DNA of 64,000 nt from CAYQOX01 sp964419335 (lineage in GTDB: Bacteria > Hinthialibacterota > Hinthialibacteria > Hinthialibacterales > Hinthialibacteraceae): positions 51,478 through 115,477 of the forward strand of contig CAYQOX010000008.1 of NCBI GenBank assembly GCA_964419335.1, written 5' to 3'. Below, piece after piece: positions 7,715 to 16,975 of the stretch. Below the pieces are notes generated by a model. The model was not told the origin of the DNA. It worked only from the letters and a program-made list of their open reading frames with translations, and searched no databases. The position numbers were made by a program, and so were the translations under genes. Within the stretch, counting starts at the first letter, position 1. Each line of letters begins with the position of its first letter.

Positions 7715-9142
7715 TTCCTTATTAATAGCTTCGCGTTTGATATGAAGAAAGAACGCGATGGTTAATCCAATGGCACCGATGGTGAAGATAATGGCATTAG
7801 GAGTGCGTGATGTCCATTCCGCCCAGGGCCAGGGAAAACGGAAAAAGGCAAAGTTGAGCAAGAAATACATCCAGGTATTAATCAATAACGCATAGCCCGT
7901 AAAGCGTAAACTCGGTCTCTCTGCGAAACGGCGCTTGAACCATATCGCTAAAAAGAGGGAAAGCGCTATGGGGATAATCAAGTAGAGGATCCAACCGAGC
8001 TGTGGCTGAATCGCGGCTTCGTTATACACGAGTTGCCGCACCGTTTTCCCTGCGATAGGCAATAAGGTTAAGGGGAAAATTTGCAGGAAAGGCCACCAAC
8101 CTCCGCCGACAATTGCTATCATGGGAATGAGGCCCATGATCAAGCCCAAGTCGTAGAACATATCGACATACCAAAGGGCATGGAATTCTACTAAAATCAG
8201 CATGGGAAGATGAACGAGTAGCAAGATCCCTTCAACTGGTAAGGGGAGAGTCGATTCTTCGCTTTTTTCCATAGGTTGGATTCGAGTACGGTTAAGCCAC
8301 AATCCCAGTCCCAACATCGCTCCCATCACCGCACCATAGGTGGTTTCCATCATGTTCCACCAATTCATATTGGGATCCAATTGTTTCCAAATTCCGTCTT
8401 GGAAAATTTCGGGATTCCAGGCGTGAAAGGCCTGTAGGCTTTGTCCCAAGGGAAAACCAAGAGCCCCACCGAGAATACCCCATACCCCCATGCGTAAGGC
8501 CAAACAATCTTTTCTCCAACCCCGTGTGTAGAGCAATAGCATTCCTAGGGCGAACAATAATCCACCCCAACACTCAGGTCGGGGTTTAAGTTCTTGATCC
8601 GGCTCCCAATACCAATGATCGGAAAAATAAAGCCATGGGAGCTTTTGTAGTTCTGGATCAAAGGGTGAATTAAGGATGTATACTCCAGCATAATAGGCAG
8701 CAACCATACCGACCATAAGCAGTCCCATGGTTGTGGGACGGTAACGTTTTCCACCTAGCCCCATGCCGAGAAAAGTCCCTGCGAAGCCGATCCATATCCC
8801 CCCTTTGATCGCAAGTCCCAACATCCCCCAGCTGAGTGCCCCCCAATGTCCAACCAGGGGTGCGTCATGGGTGAGTCCTACGGTTTGACCGTAGGTCATC
8901 GATCCGCCGAAGCCCATGGCTACGGTACCCAAGGCAATAACGCGGGCGGCATTGTATTTCGGGAAATGAGGGCAAAGCAGATACACTAAGGTAAGGCTAA
9001 CGAGCAGACCTGCGATCATGGCTCCGGTCTCATGACCGTATTGCCCCCGGATCCCCCACGCCATTCCGCCAGCCATGGCAGCGAATATGACCGGCTGCCA
9101 CCAACCCACGTGGTTCTTGCTTATTTCTGTTTGTTGCTCCAA
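7706..9142 (-). CDS. Polytopic membrane protein of unknown function
   Basis: 478 residues with about ten or more hydrophobic helices rich in Gly, Trp and Met (AAMAGGMAWGIRGQYGHETG near the N-terminus; GMLGLAIKGGIWIGFAGTFL further on). The chain ends in a short charged tail (KREAINKEEE). I do not recognise a characterised family; similar glycine/tryptophan-rich proteins accompany sugar oxidoreductase and sulfatase genes in Planctomycetes-like genomes, which is recollection, not a search result. The start is a TTG at 9142 preceded by AGGGAG at 7 bases. It follows the Gfo/Idh/MocA gene by 23 bases on the same strand, so the two are probably co-transcribed. A transporter role is possible but unsupported. 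Confidence 0.75.
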   Translation of the reverse strand: MEQQTEISKNHVGWWQPVIFAAMAGGMAWGIRGQYGHETGAMIAGLLVSLTLVYLLCPHFPKYNAARVIALGTVAMGFGGSMTYGQTVGLTHDAPLVGHWGALSWGMLGLAIKGGIWIGFAGTFLGMGLGGKRYRPTTMGLLMVGMVAAYYAGVYILNSPFDPELQKLPWLYFSDHWYWEPDQELKPRPECWGGLLFALGMLLLYTRGWRKDCLALRMGVWGILGGALGFPLGQSLQAFHAWNPEIFQDGIWKQLDPNMNWWNMMETTYGAVMGAMLGLGLWLNRTRIQPMEKSEESTLPLPVEGILLLVHLPMLILVEFHALWYVDMFYDLGLIMGLIPMIAIVGGGWWPFLQIFPLTLLPIAGKTVRQLVYNEAAIQPQLGWILYLIIPIALSLFLAIWFKRRFAERPSLRFTGYALLINTWMYFLLNFAFFRFPWPWAEWTSRTPNAIIFTIGAIGLTIAFFLHIKREAINKEEE

Positions 9143-9165
9143 CTTTGTTCTCCCTTAGTTTTATA

Positions 9166-10362
9166 TCAAACCGGCATTTCGATACGTTGTTTTGAGTTCC
9201 ACAACTCTTCCCAGGTGACTTTCTGTTTTTTGTAAGCGGCCGTTCGGCCTAAGATGCAAGTGAAGGTACTAGTGGTCACGTACTCGCTGTTATTGATTGT
9301 TGGAATCTCGCCCAATACACTGGCGACAAATTGTTCCATTTCAATCTCGGTAGCGTCGCCTACATTTCCGGGTTTTAGGGGTTCCACCTTTTCGCTCGTC
9401 AATCCTTGTTCAGAATCGAAATAACCTTCTGTTCCGATAATATGTTTCACAGAACCGTGATAGCCTTTATCAATTTGCGAGCCGGTATGGGATAAATGGA
9501 AATCTCCCGGATATTCGTAGAGCACTTGCAGGTGGTCATAAATATCGCCCACATCGAGACGAACATCACGCCCCCCTTGTCCATACGCGCTGAGCGGTAT
9601 CATTCCCGTGAACCAATTAAATACATCTAAGTTGTGAACGTGCATTTCTACAATGAAATCCCCCGATGCCCAGGTGTAGTACAGCCAGTGTCGAATTTGG
9701 TGATCTCGTTCGGTGAAGTGATTGGGACGTTCTCTTCGCCATAGATCTCCTCCCATACGGGTTGAATGACCCAATAGAGGCCGGCCAATCGCGCCTTCTT
9801 GAATCGCTTTCGCTAGTTTTTGATAATGGGGTTCATAGCGGGTTTGTAATCCTGCGCCCACAGTGAGCTCCTTTTTTTCGGCTTCTTTACCCGCCTCGAA
9901 GGATTTGTGGCATCCCCAGGGATCGACGGCGATCGGCTTTTCTGCGAAGACGTGTTTATTGCTTTTGATTGCCGCTTCGAACTGCATCGGACGGAAATAT
10001 GGTGCGGCGGTCAAGAGAACCGCATCCACTTCTTCTAAAGCCAACAGTTTTTTGTATCCATTCAACCCATCGAAACATTTTTCTGCCTCTACACCGAAGG
10101 AATTCGCCGGTTTTTCCATCTGAAAATCAAAATAATCAGCGAGAGCGACGATTTCCACTTTTTGGGTTTTTACGAGATTTCGTCCGTCGAATTGTCCTCG
10201 TCCACCCGTACCTACAATTCCCATTTGAATTTTCGAATTTGCTTCGGTGGTAAATGCACGGTCTGCTTGCACAAACGTAAAAGCCCCCACGCCTACGGAG
10301 GCTTTGGCGCTGTGATGTAGAAAGGTACGTCGCGCGATATGATCTTGTTTTTTGTTTTTCAT
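9166..10362 (-). CDS. Tat-exported Gfo/Idh/MocA-family oxidoreductase
   Basis: 398 residues. A twin-arginine signal (ARRTFLHHS, residues 10-18) precedes a Rossmann NAD(P)-binding domain (MGIVGTGGRGQ) and the family motif EKPIAV, followed by the alpha/beta substrate domain of Gfo/Idh/MocA proteins. Cytosolic relatives oxidise or reduce sugars, inositols and glycosides; Tat-exported versions carry a tightly bound cofactor, as in glucose-fructose oxidoreductase. It is the first gene of a minus-strand pair with the membrane protein, and near a sulfatase and LamG protein, suggesting work on extracytoplasmic sugars. Exact substrate unknown. Confidence 0.88.
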   Translation of the reverse strand: MKNKKQDHIARRTFLHHSAKASVGVGAFTFVQADRAFTTEANSKIQMGIVGTGGRGQFDGRNLVKTQKVEIVALADYFDFQMEKPANSFGVEAEKCFDGLNGYKKLLALEEVDAVLLTAAPYFRPMQFEAAIKSNKHVFAEKPIAVDPWGCHKSFEAGKEAEKKELTVGAGLQTRYEPHYQKLAKAIQEGAIGRPLLGHSTRMGGDLWRRERPNHFTERDHQIRHWLYYTWASGDFIVEMHVHNLDVFNWFTGMIPLSAYGQGGRDVRLDVGDIYDHLQVLYEYPGDFHLSHTGSQIDKGYHGSVKHIIGTEGYFDSEQGLTSEKVEPLKPGNVGDATEIEMEQFVASVLGEIPTINNSEYVTTSTFTCILGRTAAYKKQKVTWEELWNSKQRIEMPV

Positions 10363-10605
10363 GATTACACCAGCCTATTTTTTTAGAATTCGGGTAGGAA
10401 TAATCCAATCAATTCGTTGATCATTCCCTATTATTGTTGAAGACGTAGTTGAGCATCTGTTCTTTTATAACAAAGATCACTCTTTTTGCCCAGAGTGAGG
10501 GTCGTTCCTTTTTTATTTGGAAAGAGCAAGGGGTAGGAGAAGAGTCGAGGATCTAAGGCTATAATTTTTCGATAGGATTGATTTATAGGGAAGAGAAATT
10601 CGACC

Positions 10606-12021
10606 ATGGTACGTTCACTCGCTCAACGATCTCGTTTTATTGAATTAAATCGTCGTGAATTAGGTGAAATGTATGACGCCTTAAACTTCGTCACTGAAGA
10701 GCAAGCCAAGGAGGCTCTCGCCGAACGCAAGGAATTACTTGAGAGTTTGCATGACCAAGTTGCAATTGGATGTAAGAAGACCAAGTTAGATTGCAATCAT
10801 CTTTCTCCAGGCTGTGAAATTTGCTCCCAGGGAGAATGGTCGTGCCTTTTTATTAATGGCCGCTGTAATTGCCGTTGCTTTTATTGTCCTTCTCAACAAC
10901 GAGATGATGGTGTGCCTGTCACGAATACTTTATCTTTTCCTGATGTAGAAGATTATCTTGATTATGTAGAAGCGTTGGAATTCAAAGGGGTCAGCTTGAG
11001 CGGTGGGGAACCCTTGTTAACCCTAGACACAAGTTTGCAATTTCTCCGCGCGATTAAAGAGAGATGGAATGACAATCTGTACATGTGGCTATACACCAAT
11101 GGAACCTTGGCTACCGAGGAGTCTTTGCAGAAATTACGTGATGCCGGCTTGAATGAAATTCGTTTCGATATCGGGGCAACTTCCTTTAAACTGGATGCAG
11201 CCATACGAGCGGTTCCTTATTTTGATACCGTCACGGTCGAAATTCCTTCGATCCCCGAGGAATTTGAATTGATGAAAGGGAAAATTGTGGAAATGGAGAA
11301 GGCCGGCATCCGTCATCTCAATCTTCATCAACTACGGGTCACTCCTTATAATTTGTTACATCTCATAGATCGAGACTATACCTTCCTGCATGGAGAGCGA
11401 GTTACGGTGTTGGAATCGGAACGGGCTGCGTTGAAATTAATTCAATGGACGAAGGAAAAAGGGATAGAATTACCGATTAATTACTGTTCTTTTGTTTATA
11501 AGAATCGTTTTCAGCGAGCAGCGGCACGACGGAAAAGCGCGGGTTTTGTCAAAAAACCGTATGAAGATATTACCGAAAATGGGTATATGCGCTGGTTTGA
11601 ATTGCGCGGGAATCCTGAAGATATTAAGAAACAAATGGAACGTTTTCAGCCCAATCCTCTGTATGATGATCAGTGGGAAGTGGTACCCGCGGGCGATCGT
11701 CTTTTCTGTTCTGAAGTGCTTTGGCCATGGGTGGATGCTTCACGTTTGCACATTTTCGTCACCTATGCCGAGTCTCGTATTTTGCCCAACGTTACTTATC
11801 GTAATCCGTTTACCAAATGGCAGCTAAATCCGAATCGTATCTTTTATGTGGAAAAGAGCCGTTGTCAGGATCCCATCAAGTTGGATGAAGAGATGTTTCT
11901 TCATCTATGCGACTTGGTCTCTAAAACAAAAATCGCGAGAAAAGATCCCGCGATTGATCCCACCTGGGAACGCATACTATATTACGAACAAATTGAAGAG
12001 AACCTCGCGGACTATTTTTAA
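10606..12021 (+). CDS. Radical SAM protein with cysteine-rich N-terminus
   Basis: 471 residues. The radical SAM cluster motif CxxxCxxC is C87-C91-C94 (GRCNCRCFYCPS), and SLSGGEPLL supplies the SAM-binding GGE motif. Before the motif is an unusual run of extra cysteines (C56, C63, C70, C73, C80) plus C89 inside it; several more occur late (YCSFV, LFCSEV, SRCQD, HLCDL). This could support auxiliary Fe-S clusters, as in SPASM-like enzymes, but the spacing is not the standard SPASM one. TNGTLATEESLQKLRDAGLNEIRFDI resembles activating-enzyme/elongator-type radical SAM domains in its middle part. Monocistronic, converging with flhG. Reaction unknown. Confidence 0.8.
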   Translation: MVRSLAQRSRFIELNRRELGEMYDALNFVTEEQAKEALAERKELLESLHDQVAIGCKKTKLDCNHLSPGCEICSQGEWSCLFINGRCNCRCFYCPSQQRDDGVPVTNTLSFPDVEDYLDYVEALEFKGVSLSGGEPLLTLDTSLQFLRAIKERWNDNLYMWLYTNGTLATEESLQKLRDAGLNEIRFDIGATSFKLDAAIRAVPYFDTVTVEIPSIPEEFELMKGKIVEMEKAGIRHLNLHQLRVTPYNLLHLIDRDYTFLHGERVTVLESERAALKLIQWTKEKGIELPINYCSFVYKNRFQRAAARRKSAGFVKKPYEDITENGYMRWFELRGNPEDIKKQMERFQPNPLYDDQWEVVPAGDRLFCSEVLWPWVDASRLHIFVTYAESRILPNVTYRNPFTKWQLNPNRIFYVEKSRCQDPIKLDEEMFLHLCDLVSKTKIARKDPAIDPTWERILYYEQIEENLADYF

Positions 12022-12029
12022 TCGTCCGC
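12007..12029. terminator. Short hairpin at the convergent radical SAM/flhG junction
   Basis: GCGGAC (12007-12012) pairs with GTCCGC (12024-12029) around an 11-base A/T-rich loop that contains the radical SAM stop codon. It lies 14 bases from the flhG stop on the other strand. Six base pairs and no clear U-tract, so a weak candidate. Confidence 0.35.
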
Positions 12030-12043
12030 TATAACAAACCGGC

Positions 12044-13264
12044 TTACTGCATGGCGGCTTCTTTAGTCGGTTGCGTTTGAGAAAACAAGCGTCGGAAGAA
12101 TCCCCGCAGACCACGATTAGTTTTTTGCCCTGATCCCACTTGCAGCACGGTACCCGCAATATTACGTAAGGCCTTTGCTGCGGGCGAATTGGGGGCCTGA
12201 AGCAAAAAAGGTTGTTGATGCTGTACCGCCTTAATGACATGCGTATCACGAGGAATGAAGCCAATATTATTGAAAGAGACATGAAGCATTTGACTGCAGA
12301 TTTGCAATAATAATTTTGTCACCTCATTGGCTTCGCGCCAATCTTTCGCCATATTGACAAGCATTCCGATTTCCTTGCTGGGATCATGCCGTGCCAAGGT
12401 TTTGATAAGCGCATAAGCATCCGTATAGGCCGGCGGTTCCGGAGTGGTTACTACAATGGTTTGATTGGCTGCGAGTAAAAATTGAATGACATTGGGATGA
12501 ATGCCCGCGGCCGTATCGATTAGAAGTACATCGGGTGCGGGAGTATAAAGAGCGAAGGATTCGAAAATGCGCTCGATTTCCACTTGCGTAAGATTGCATA
12601 ACTCTTCCAATCCCGAGCCCCCGGGAACAATTTTCAACCCTTCAGGGCCATCGAGTATAATGTCTTCCAATTTTTTGCTGCCTGAGATGACGTGAGAAAG
12701 ATTCGAGCGGGGGGTAAGTCCGAGCAAAATATCCGCGTTCGCCAGCGATAGATCAGCGTCCAGTAAGAGAACCCGCTTTTTCATTTGAGCGAAAGCGATG
12801 CCCAAATTACAGGCCACGTTGGTTTTGCCCACGCCGCCTTTTCCCCCGGTAATGGCGATCACTTGTGTGTTTCCATCTAGAGAAATACGTTTGGAAGAGA
12901 GGAGATCATTGACCGTTTCGTTGGGCAGTTCAGTAATCTTTTTCTCTTCGGGTTTCTCTTCTTTCTCCAAGCCTTTGGCTTCAGCTTTGTTCTCTTCGGG
13001 AGCAACAATCCGCCGCTCTTTGTCTTGCGCCTTCTCGGATTTCTTCTTTTTATCGATTGTGATTCCGGAGCCCTTTTTTGATTTTGAGGTTTTTTCAGAA
13101 GAATTCTCTTTTTCCGCTGATTCTTCCAAAGCAGGTTTATTCTGCTCTTCGGTCAAATCCGGCTTATCTAACGTAGCGGCCGCCTGATCGGCAGTCGTTT
13201 CGCCTTTGTGTTGTTCAGCTAGTTGACGGAGTTTTTCCGCCTGATCAGGAATTTTTTGTTTCAT
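12044..13264 (-). CDS. flhG: FlhG (FleN/YlxH) MinD-type ATPase controlling flagellar number
   Basis: 406 residues. The MinD/ParA core starts near residue 134 with the deviant Walker A GGKGGVGKT (140-148) and continues with LLLDADLSLANADILLGL and the switch DTAAGI. The extreme N-terminus has the DQAEKLRQL helix (7-15), the motif through which B. subtilis-type FlhG stimulates FlhF GTPase activity. Between helix and ATPase lies an unusually long, low-complexity K/E-rich linker (about 20-125), roughly 100 residues longer than typical FlhG. The gene overlaps flhF by 20 bases and is last in the flagellar operon. Expected role: with FlhF, to set flagellar placement and number. Confidence 0.92.
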   Translation of the reverse strand: MKQKIPDQAEKLRQLAEQHKGETTADQAAATLDKPDLTEEQNKPALEESAEKENSSEKTSKSKKGSGITIDKKKKSEKAQDKERRIVAPEENKAEAKGLEKEEKPEEKKITELPNETVNDLLSSKRISLDGNTQVIAITGGKGGVGKTNVACNLGIAFAQMKKRVLLLDADLSLANADILLGLTPRSNLSHVISGSKKLEDIILDGPEGLKIVPGGSGLEELCNLTQVEIERIFESFALYTPAPDVLLIDTAAGIHPNVIQFLLAANQTIVVTTPEPPAYTDAYALIKTLARHDPSKEIGMLVNMAKDWREANEVTKLLLQICSQMLHVSFNNIGFIPRDTHVIKAVQHQQPFLLQAPNSPAAKALRNIAGTVLQVGSGQKTNRGLRGFFRRLFSQTQPTKEAAMQ

Positions 13265-14819
13265 CGGATCGATCCTGTCTGGCTTTATCTTTTATCTCTC
13301 GTTTTTTGTTAATTGGCGATTCCTGGGAATCCTCGTTCTCCAACGAAGTAGACGGATGCTTATCGCTTGAATCGGTGAACGATTCATTCTTCTTCGATTC
13401 AGATTCTTGCTTTTCTTCTTCTTCAATCGTTCGATCTACAGTCGGTTTGGATAACAACAATTTCGCAATCCGATCCGCTCGTGCATATTCAATATCTTCT
13501 GGCACATTTTGCCCAGTGGTAAGGTACGAAAGAGGGAGGCCAAACTTTTTTATCGTATTTAAAATTGAACCGAAGTTGGTGGATTCGTCGATCTTTGTGA
13601 AAAGTAAGCGTCCCGGATTGACTTCCTTAAAGTGATTAACGATATCCACCAGATCGCCAAATTTGGTTGTCGCCGAGAGGACCAGATGCACTTCCGTAGG
13701 GTTTGAGGCTTTGACGATGGAACCCAAGGTGCTCATCTGTGGCATGTTTCGCTGACAGGTGCCGGCGGTATCGAAGAGTACTAGATGGGCGTCGGAATGT
13801 TTCTTCAATGCTTGACGTACTTCTTCTGGAGAATAGGTGACTTCCAACTCGGCCCCCAATATTTCTGAATATTTTTGTAATTGTTCAATCGCTGCTAAAC
13901 GATACAAGTCAGCGGTAATGAACACGATTTTAGGACGGAATCCCGAATCATTCGCATACCGGTATCGGGCAGAGATTTTGGCCAAGGTGGTGGTTTTTCC
14001 CACGCCGGTGGGACCGACCAGCATAATCGTTTTTGGCTTTTTTGCGTTTGGATCTAATTCCAAGGGTGGGGCAATTTGAATTTGAGAAACCAAATAGGTT
14101 TTTAAGGCAGTCCACACATCATCTTCTTCATCGGTTGACTCTGCAATTTGCGCCGCGATGGTGAGGGCTAAACGTTCATCGACATCATGTTCTAAGAGAT
14201 GATTGTAGAGTTCTCGGGTTCTGGAGGGTACCGAGGGGACTTCCTGCCCCGAGGCCAGAGAAGGAGCTAAATGTTCAATCAATCCCGTGAGCTTAATTAA
14301 TCGGTTTTCAAGATCGCTCAAGCGCTTTTCCAGCATGGAAGGATCTTTCTCTTCATTCTTCTTGGGTTGATTGACATTCTTTCCTTCATTGGGTTTCTTT
14401 TCTTGATTTTGTGATTGAATCTTATCTTTTTGTTGTTTCTCCTCCACCAATTTTTTGGATAAGGCCAATAAAGGATTCTCTTTTTCGCCTTGGTGGGATG
14501 AAGAGGACGGAGTTTTTTGCTTACCATTATGGTCAGTTACTTGATAATCAACCGATCGTCCGGTTTTCTCGTTTAATGGAGGTTTTTGCGTAGACTTACT
14601 TTTATTCGTAGAATTTTCCGTGGGAGATTTCCCTTTCGTCGCCTCCTTGCGTGGATCCAGGGCTGCCGTTACTTCAACCCCGCGGCTTCCCGTGAGCCAT
14701 CCAATCAACCCTTTTCCTGTATCGCGGGTATGCAGGATGATCGCGTTTGGTCCAAGTTCCACTTTGACCATTTTCATGGCTTCTGCCATATCTTTAGCTT
14801 GAAACTTTTTCACTCGCAC
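13245..14819 (-). CDS. flhF: FlhF, SRP-type GTPase for flagellar placement
   Basis: 524 residues. The N-terminal B domain (MRVKKFQAKDMAEAMKMV) is followed by a long Lys/Gln/Ser-rich linker (55-160) and the SRP NG GTPase domain with P-loop GPTGVGKTTT (269-278), FDTAGT and TKIDES motifs. After the GTPase (about residue 455) a charged tail of about 65 residues (EEEEKQESESKK, KREIKDKARQDR) extends beyond the normal FlhF end. The start is GTG at 14819, chosen because the family N-terminus begins there; it overlaps flhA by 26 bases. FlhF recruits early flagellar components to the assembly site and is activated by FlhG, encoded next. Confidence 0.92.
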   Translation of the reverse strand: MRVKKFQAKDMAEAMKMVKVELGPNAIILHTRDTGKGLIGWLTGSRGVEVTAALDPRKEATKGKSPTENSTNKSKSTQKPPLNEKTGRSVDYQVTDHNGKQKTPSSSSHQGEKENPLLALSKKLVEEKQQKDKIQSQNQEKKPNEGKNVNQPKKNEEKDPSMLEKRLSDLENRLIKLTGLIEHLAPSLASGQEVPSVPSRTRELYNHLLEHDVDERLALTIAAQIAESTDEEDDVWTALKTYLVSQIQIAPPLELDPNAKKPKTIMLVGPTGVGKTTTLAKISARYRYANDSGFRPKIVFITADLYRLAAIEQLQKYSEILGAELEVTYSPEEVRQALKKHSDAHLVLFDTAGTCQRNMPQMSTLGSIVKASNPTEVHLVLSATTKFGDLVDIVNHFKEVNPGRLLFTKIDESTNFGSILNTIKKFGLPLSYLTTGQNVPEDIEYARADRIAKLLLSKPTVDRTIEEEEKQESESKKNESFTDSSDKHPSTSLENEDSQESPINKKREIKDKARQDRSDETKNS

Positions 14820-16920
14820 TTTGAACCCTCACTGTAGAGATTCGGCTAACCGGTACGTCCGGCGCCACTTCGTTATAGGATAAAACAATGATTCGAGGGA
14901 CTTCGCGTTCGCACAATCTACGAAGGTGAGCCCGCAGATTGGGAGTCGTAAGAATGACGGGATGGAATCCCGAGGCCATGGCGTTGTTGCATTCTTGTTT
15001 GACAGCGGTAATGACTTTTTCAGCATAAGCGGGATCGGTGGCCATCACTCCGGCGCTGCCGCCACGTTGCATTCCATCCAACAAGCGGCTTTCAATGTTG
15101 GGATCCAGAGTAATCACGGGCAGTTGTCCATTTGGATCGACATACAAATTCGTGATAATCCGGTTGAGATTCATGCGGCAATATTCGGTGATGGTTTCGG
15201 GGTTCATCTGGGCTGCTTCGGCATAGTCCGCGATGGCTTCGAAGATCAATTCTAGATTTCGAATGGGGACACGTTCACGTAACAAGTTCTGCAATACCTT
15301 TTGAATAACCCCAATTTTGACGTTGGCGACTTCGGTTAATTCTTGTACCAGCACAGCGTTTCGTTCCCGCAAGTGGTCGATCAGGTTCTGGGTTTCTTGA
15401 CGTCCCAAGAGATCATGGGCATGGTTTCGAATTACTTCGGTCAGGTGGGTAGCCAAAACGGCCGCGGGTTCCACCACGCTGTAATCGGCCATCTCTGCGC
15501 GTGAGCGTTCGTCCTTCTCGATCCACTTAGCCGGAGTGCCAAAGGCTGGCTCTACGGTTTTGATTCCAGGGATATCATCTTCGTCCATATCGGGTTTCAT
15601 GGCCAAGAGCCGGTCAGGGCGAATCTCTCCTTCCGCTACCCGAATACCACGAATGAGAATACTGTACTGCCGCGGGCCTAATTGCATATTATCACGAATG
15701 CGAATGGGTGGCACAATGATCCCTAGTTCGACCGCTGTTTGTCGTCGGATTACCGAAACTCGATCCAATAAATCTCCGCCTTGCTCACTGTCGACTAGCG
15801 GGATCAAACTGAAGCCGATTTCAATTTCCATCGGATCCACTTCGAGCAGGGATTCCACCTCTTCCGGTTCTGGCGGTACTTCTTCTTCAGCCTTACGGGC
15901 TTCTTCTTCCTCTTCGACGACTTTTTCGCGGCTTATACGCTGCATTTGCCAGGCGCTGATCCCGAAGATAAGGGCGATTATGGTGAAAGGTAAAATAATT
16001 TGAGGACTTAAAATAGCGCCCAACGTTGCAACCAAAAACAAAGCCGCGGCTGCGACATACATGGCTTCCGGTTTCCCCATCAGCTGTTGGGCAAGGCTAT
16101 CTCCCAAGGCTCGTTCTTCCGAGGCTCGGGTTACCACCACACCCGCGGCGGTGGAGGTGAGCAGCGCCGGAATTTGGGTGACGAGACCATCGCCGATGGT
16201 GAGGATGGTGTAAGTCGCCAGCACTTCGGTAAAGGTTAGATTCTGCTCCCAAAATCCTACTCCGATACCTCCCAGAATGTTAATCACGGTAATAATAATA
16301 CCCGCAATCGCATCGCCTCGCACGAACTTGCTCGCTCCGTCCATCGACCCATAGAAATCGGCTTCTCGGGTGATTTCCGAACGTCGTTTTCGTGCGTCGC
16401 TTTCGGAAATCAAACCGGCGTTCAAGTCCGCGTCGATGGCCATTTGTTTCCCGGGCATCGCATCCAAGGTAAAGCGGGCGGCCACTTCGGCAATACGGCT
16501 TGCGCCTTTAGTAATAACGACAAATTGGATGATAATCAAAATCAGAAACACCACAAAGCCGATAATCGCGTTATCCCCGGCCACAACTCGTCCAAAAAAC
16601 TCAATCACAGCACCGGCTTTTCCCTGGGTGGCGATGGCGGATGGTGTCAAAATCAGTTTTGTCGAAGCCACGTTAAGTGAAAGGCGGAAAAAGGTCAACG
16701 TCAACAAAACCGTTGGGAACGTGGAAAATTCTAGCGGATTCAACATATAGAGCGAGATCATCAGAACCAACAACGCAATTGCGATGTTGGTCGCCAAAAA
16801 AAAGGATAACATTGCCGGGGGGACGGAACCGAGCATAATGCCCACAATTCCAATGAACCCAACGGCAATGATGATGTTCGCGATCCCGCGACTGTTGAAT
16901 GTGTTGCTGATATCCGCCAT
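14794..16920 (-). CDS. flhA: FlhA, flagellar export gate protein
   Basis: 708 residues from the ATG at 16920 (MADISNTFNSRGIANIIIAV). The open frame extends 52 codons further upstream but that part is not FlhA-like. About eight N-terminal membrane helices are followed by the signature RFTLDAMPGKQMAIDADLNA, then a short acidic linker (VVEEEEEARKAEEE) and the four-subdomain cytoplasmic region that docks chaperone-substrate complexes. Length is normal for FlhA (~690-710). It is the export gate subunit that uses proton motive force with FliPQR-FlhB. It overlaps flhF at its 3' end and follows flhB by 55 bases. Confidence 0.96.
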   Translation of the reverse strand: MADISNTFNSRGIANIIIAVGFIGIVGIMLGSVPPAMLSFFLATNIAIALLVLMISLYMLNPLEFSTFPTVLLTLTFFRLSLNVASTKLILTPSAIATQGKAGAVIEFFGRVVAGDNAIIGFVVFLILIIIQFVVITKGASRIAEVAARFTLDAMPGKQMAIDADLNAGLISESDARKRRSEITREADFYGSMDGASKFVRGDAIAGIIITVINILGGIGVGFWEQNLTFTEVLATYTILTIGDGLVTQIPALLTSTAAGVVVTRASEERALGDSLAQQLMGKPEAMYVAAAALFLVATLGAILSPQIILPFTIIALIFGISAWQMQRISREKVVEEEEEARKAEEEVPPEPEEVESLLEVDPMEIEIGFSLIPLVDSEQGGDLLDRVSVIRRQTAVELGIIVPPIRIRDNMQLGPRQYSILIRGIRVAEGEIRPDRLLAMKPDMDEDDIPGIKTVEPAFGTPAKWIEKDERSRAEMADYSVVEPAAVLATHLTEVIRNHAHDLLGRQETQNLIDHLRERNAVLVQELTEVANVKIGVIQKVLQNLLRERVPIRNLELIFEAIADYAEAAQMNPETITEYCRMNLNRIITNLYVDPNGQLPVITLDPNIESRLLDGMQRGGSAGVMATDPAYAEKVITAVKQECNNAMASGFHPVILTTPNLRAHLRRLCEREVPRIIVLSYNEVAPDVPVSRISTVRVQSASEKVSS

Positions 16921-16975
16921 ACTTGCTTCTACCTTCGTTACCACTCGAAAAGCAGAAAGTATGTAATAGTATCTA

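Noticed and set aside
12798..13187. A 129-residue plus-strand frame inside flhG
   Set aside because: Mirror of the K/E-rich FlhG linker read backwards (Phe/Ser-rich); no start signal and no family.
15536..16003. A 155-residue plus-strand reading frame inside flhA
   Set aside because: Antisense to a strongly conserved gene; its Ser/Arg-rich composition is what the flhA codons give on the opposite strand.
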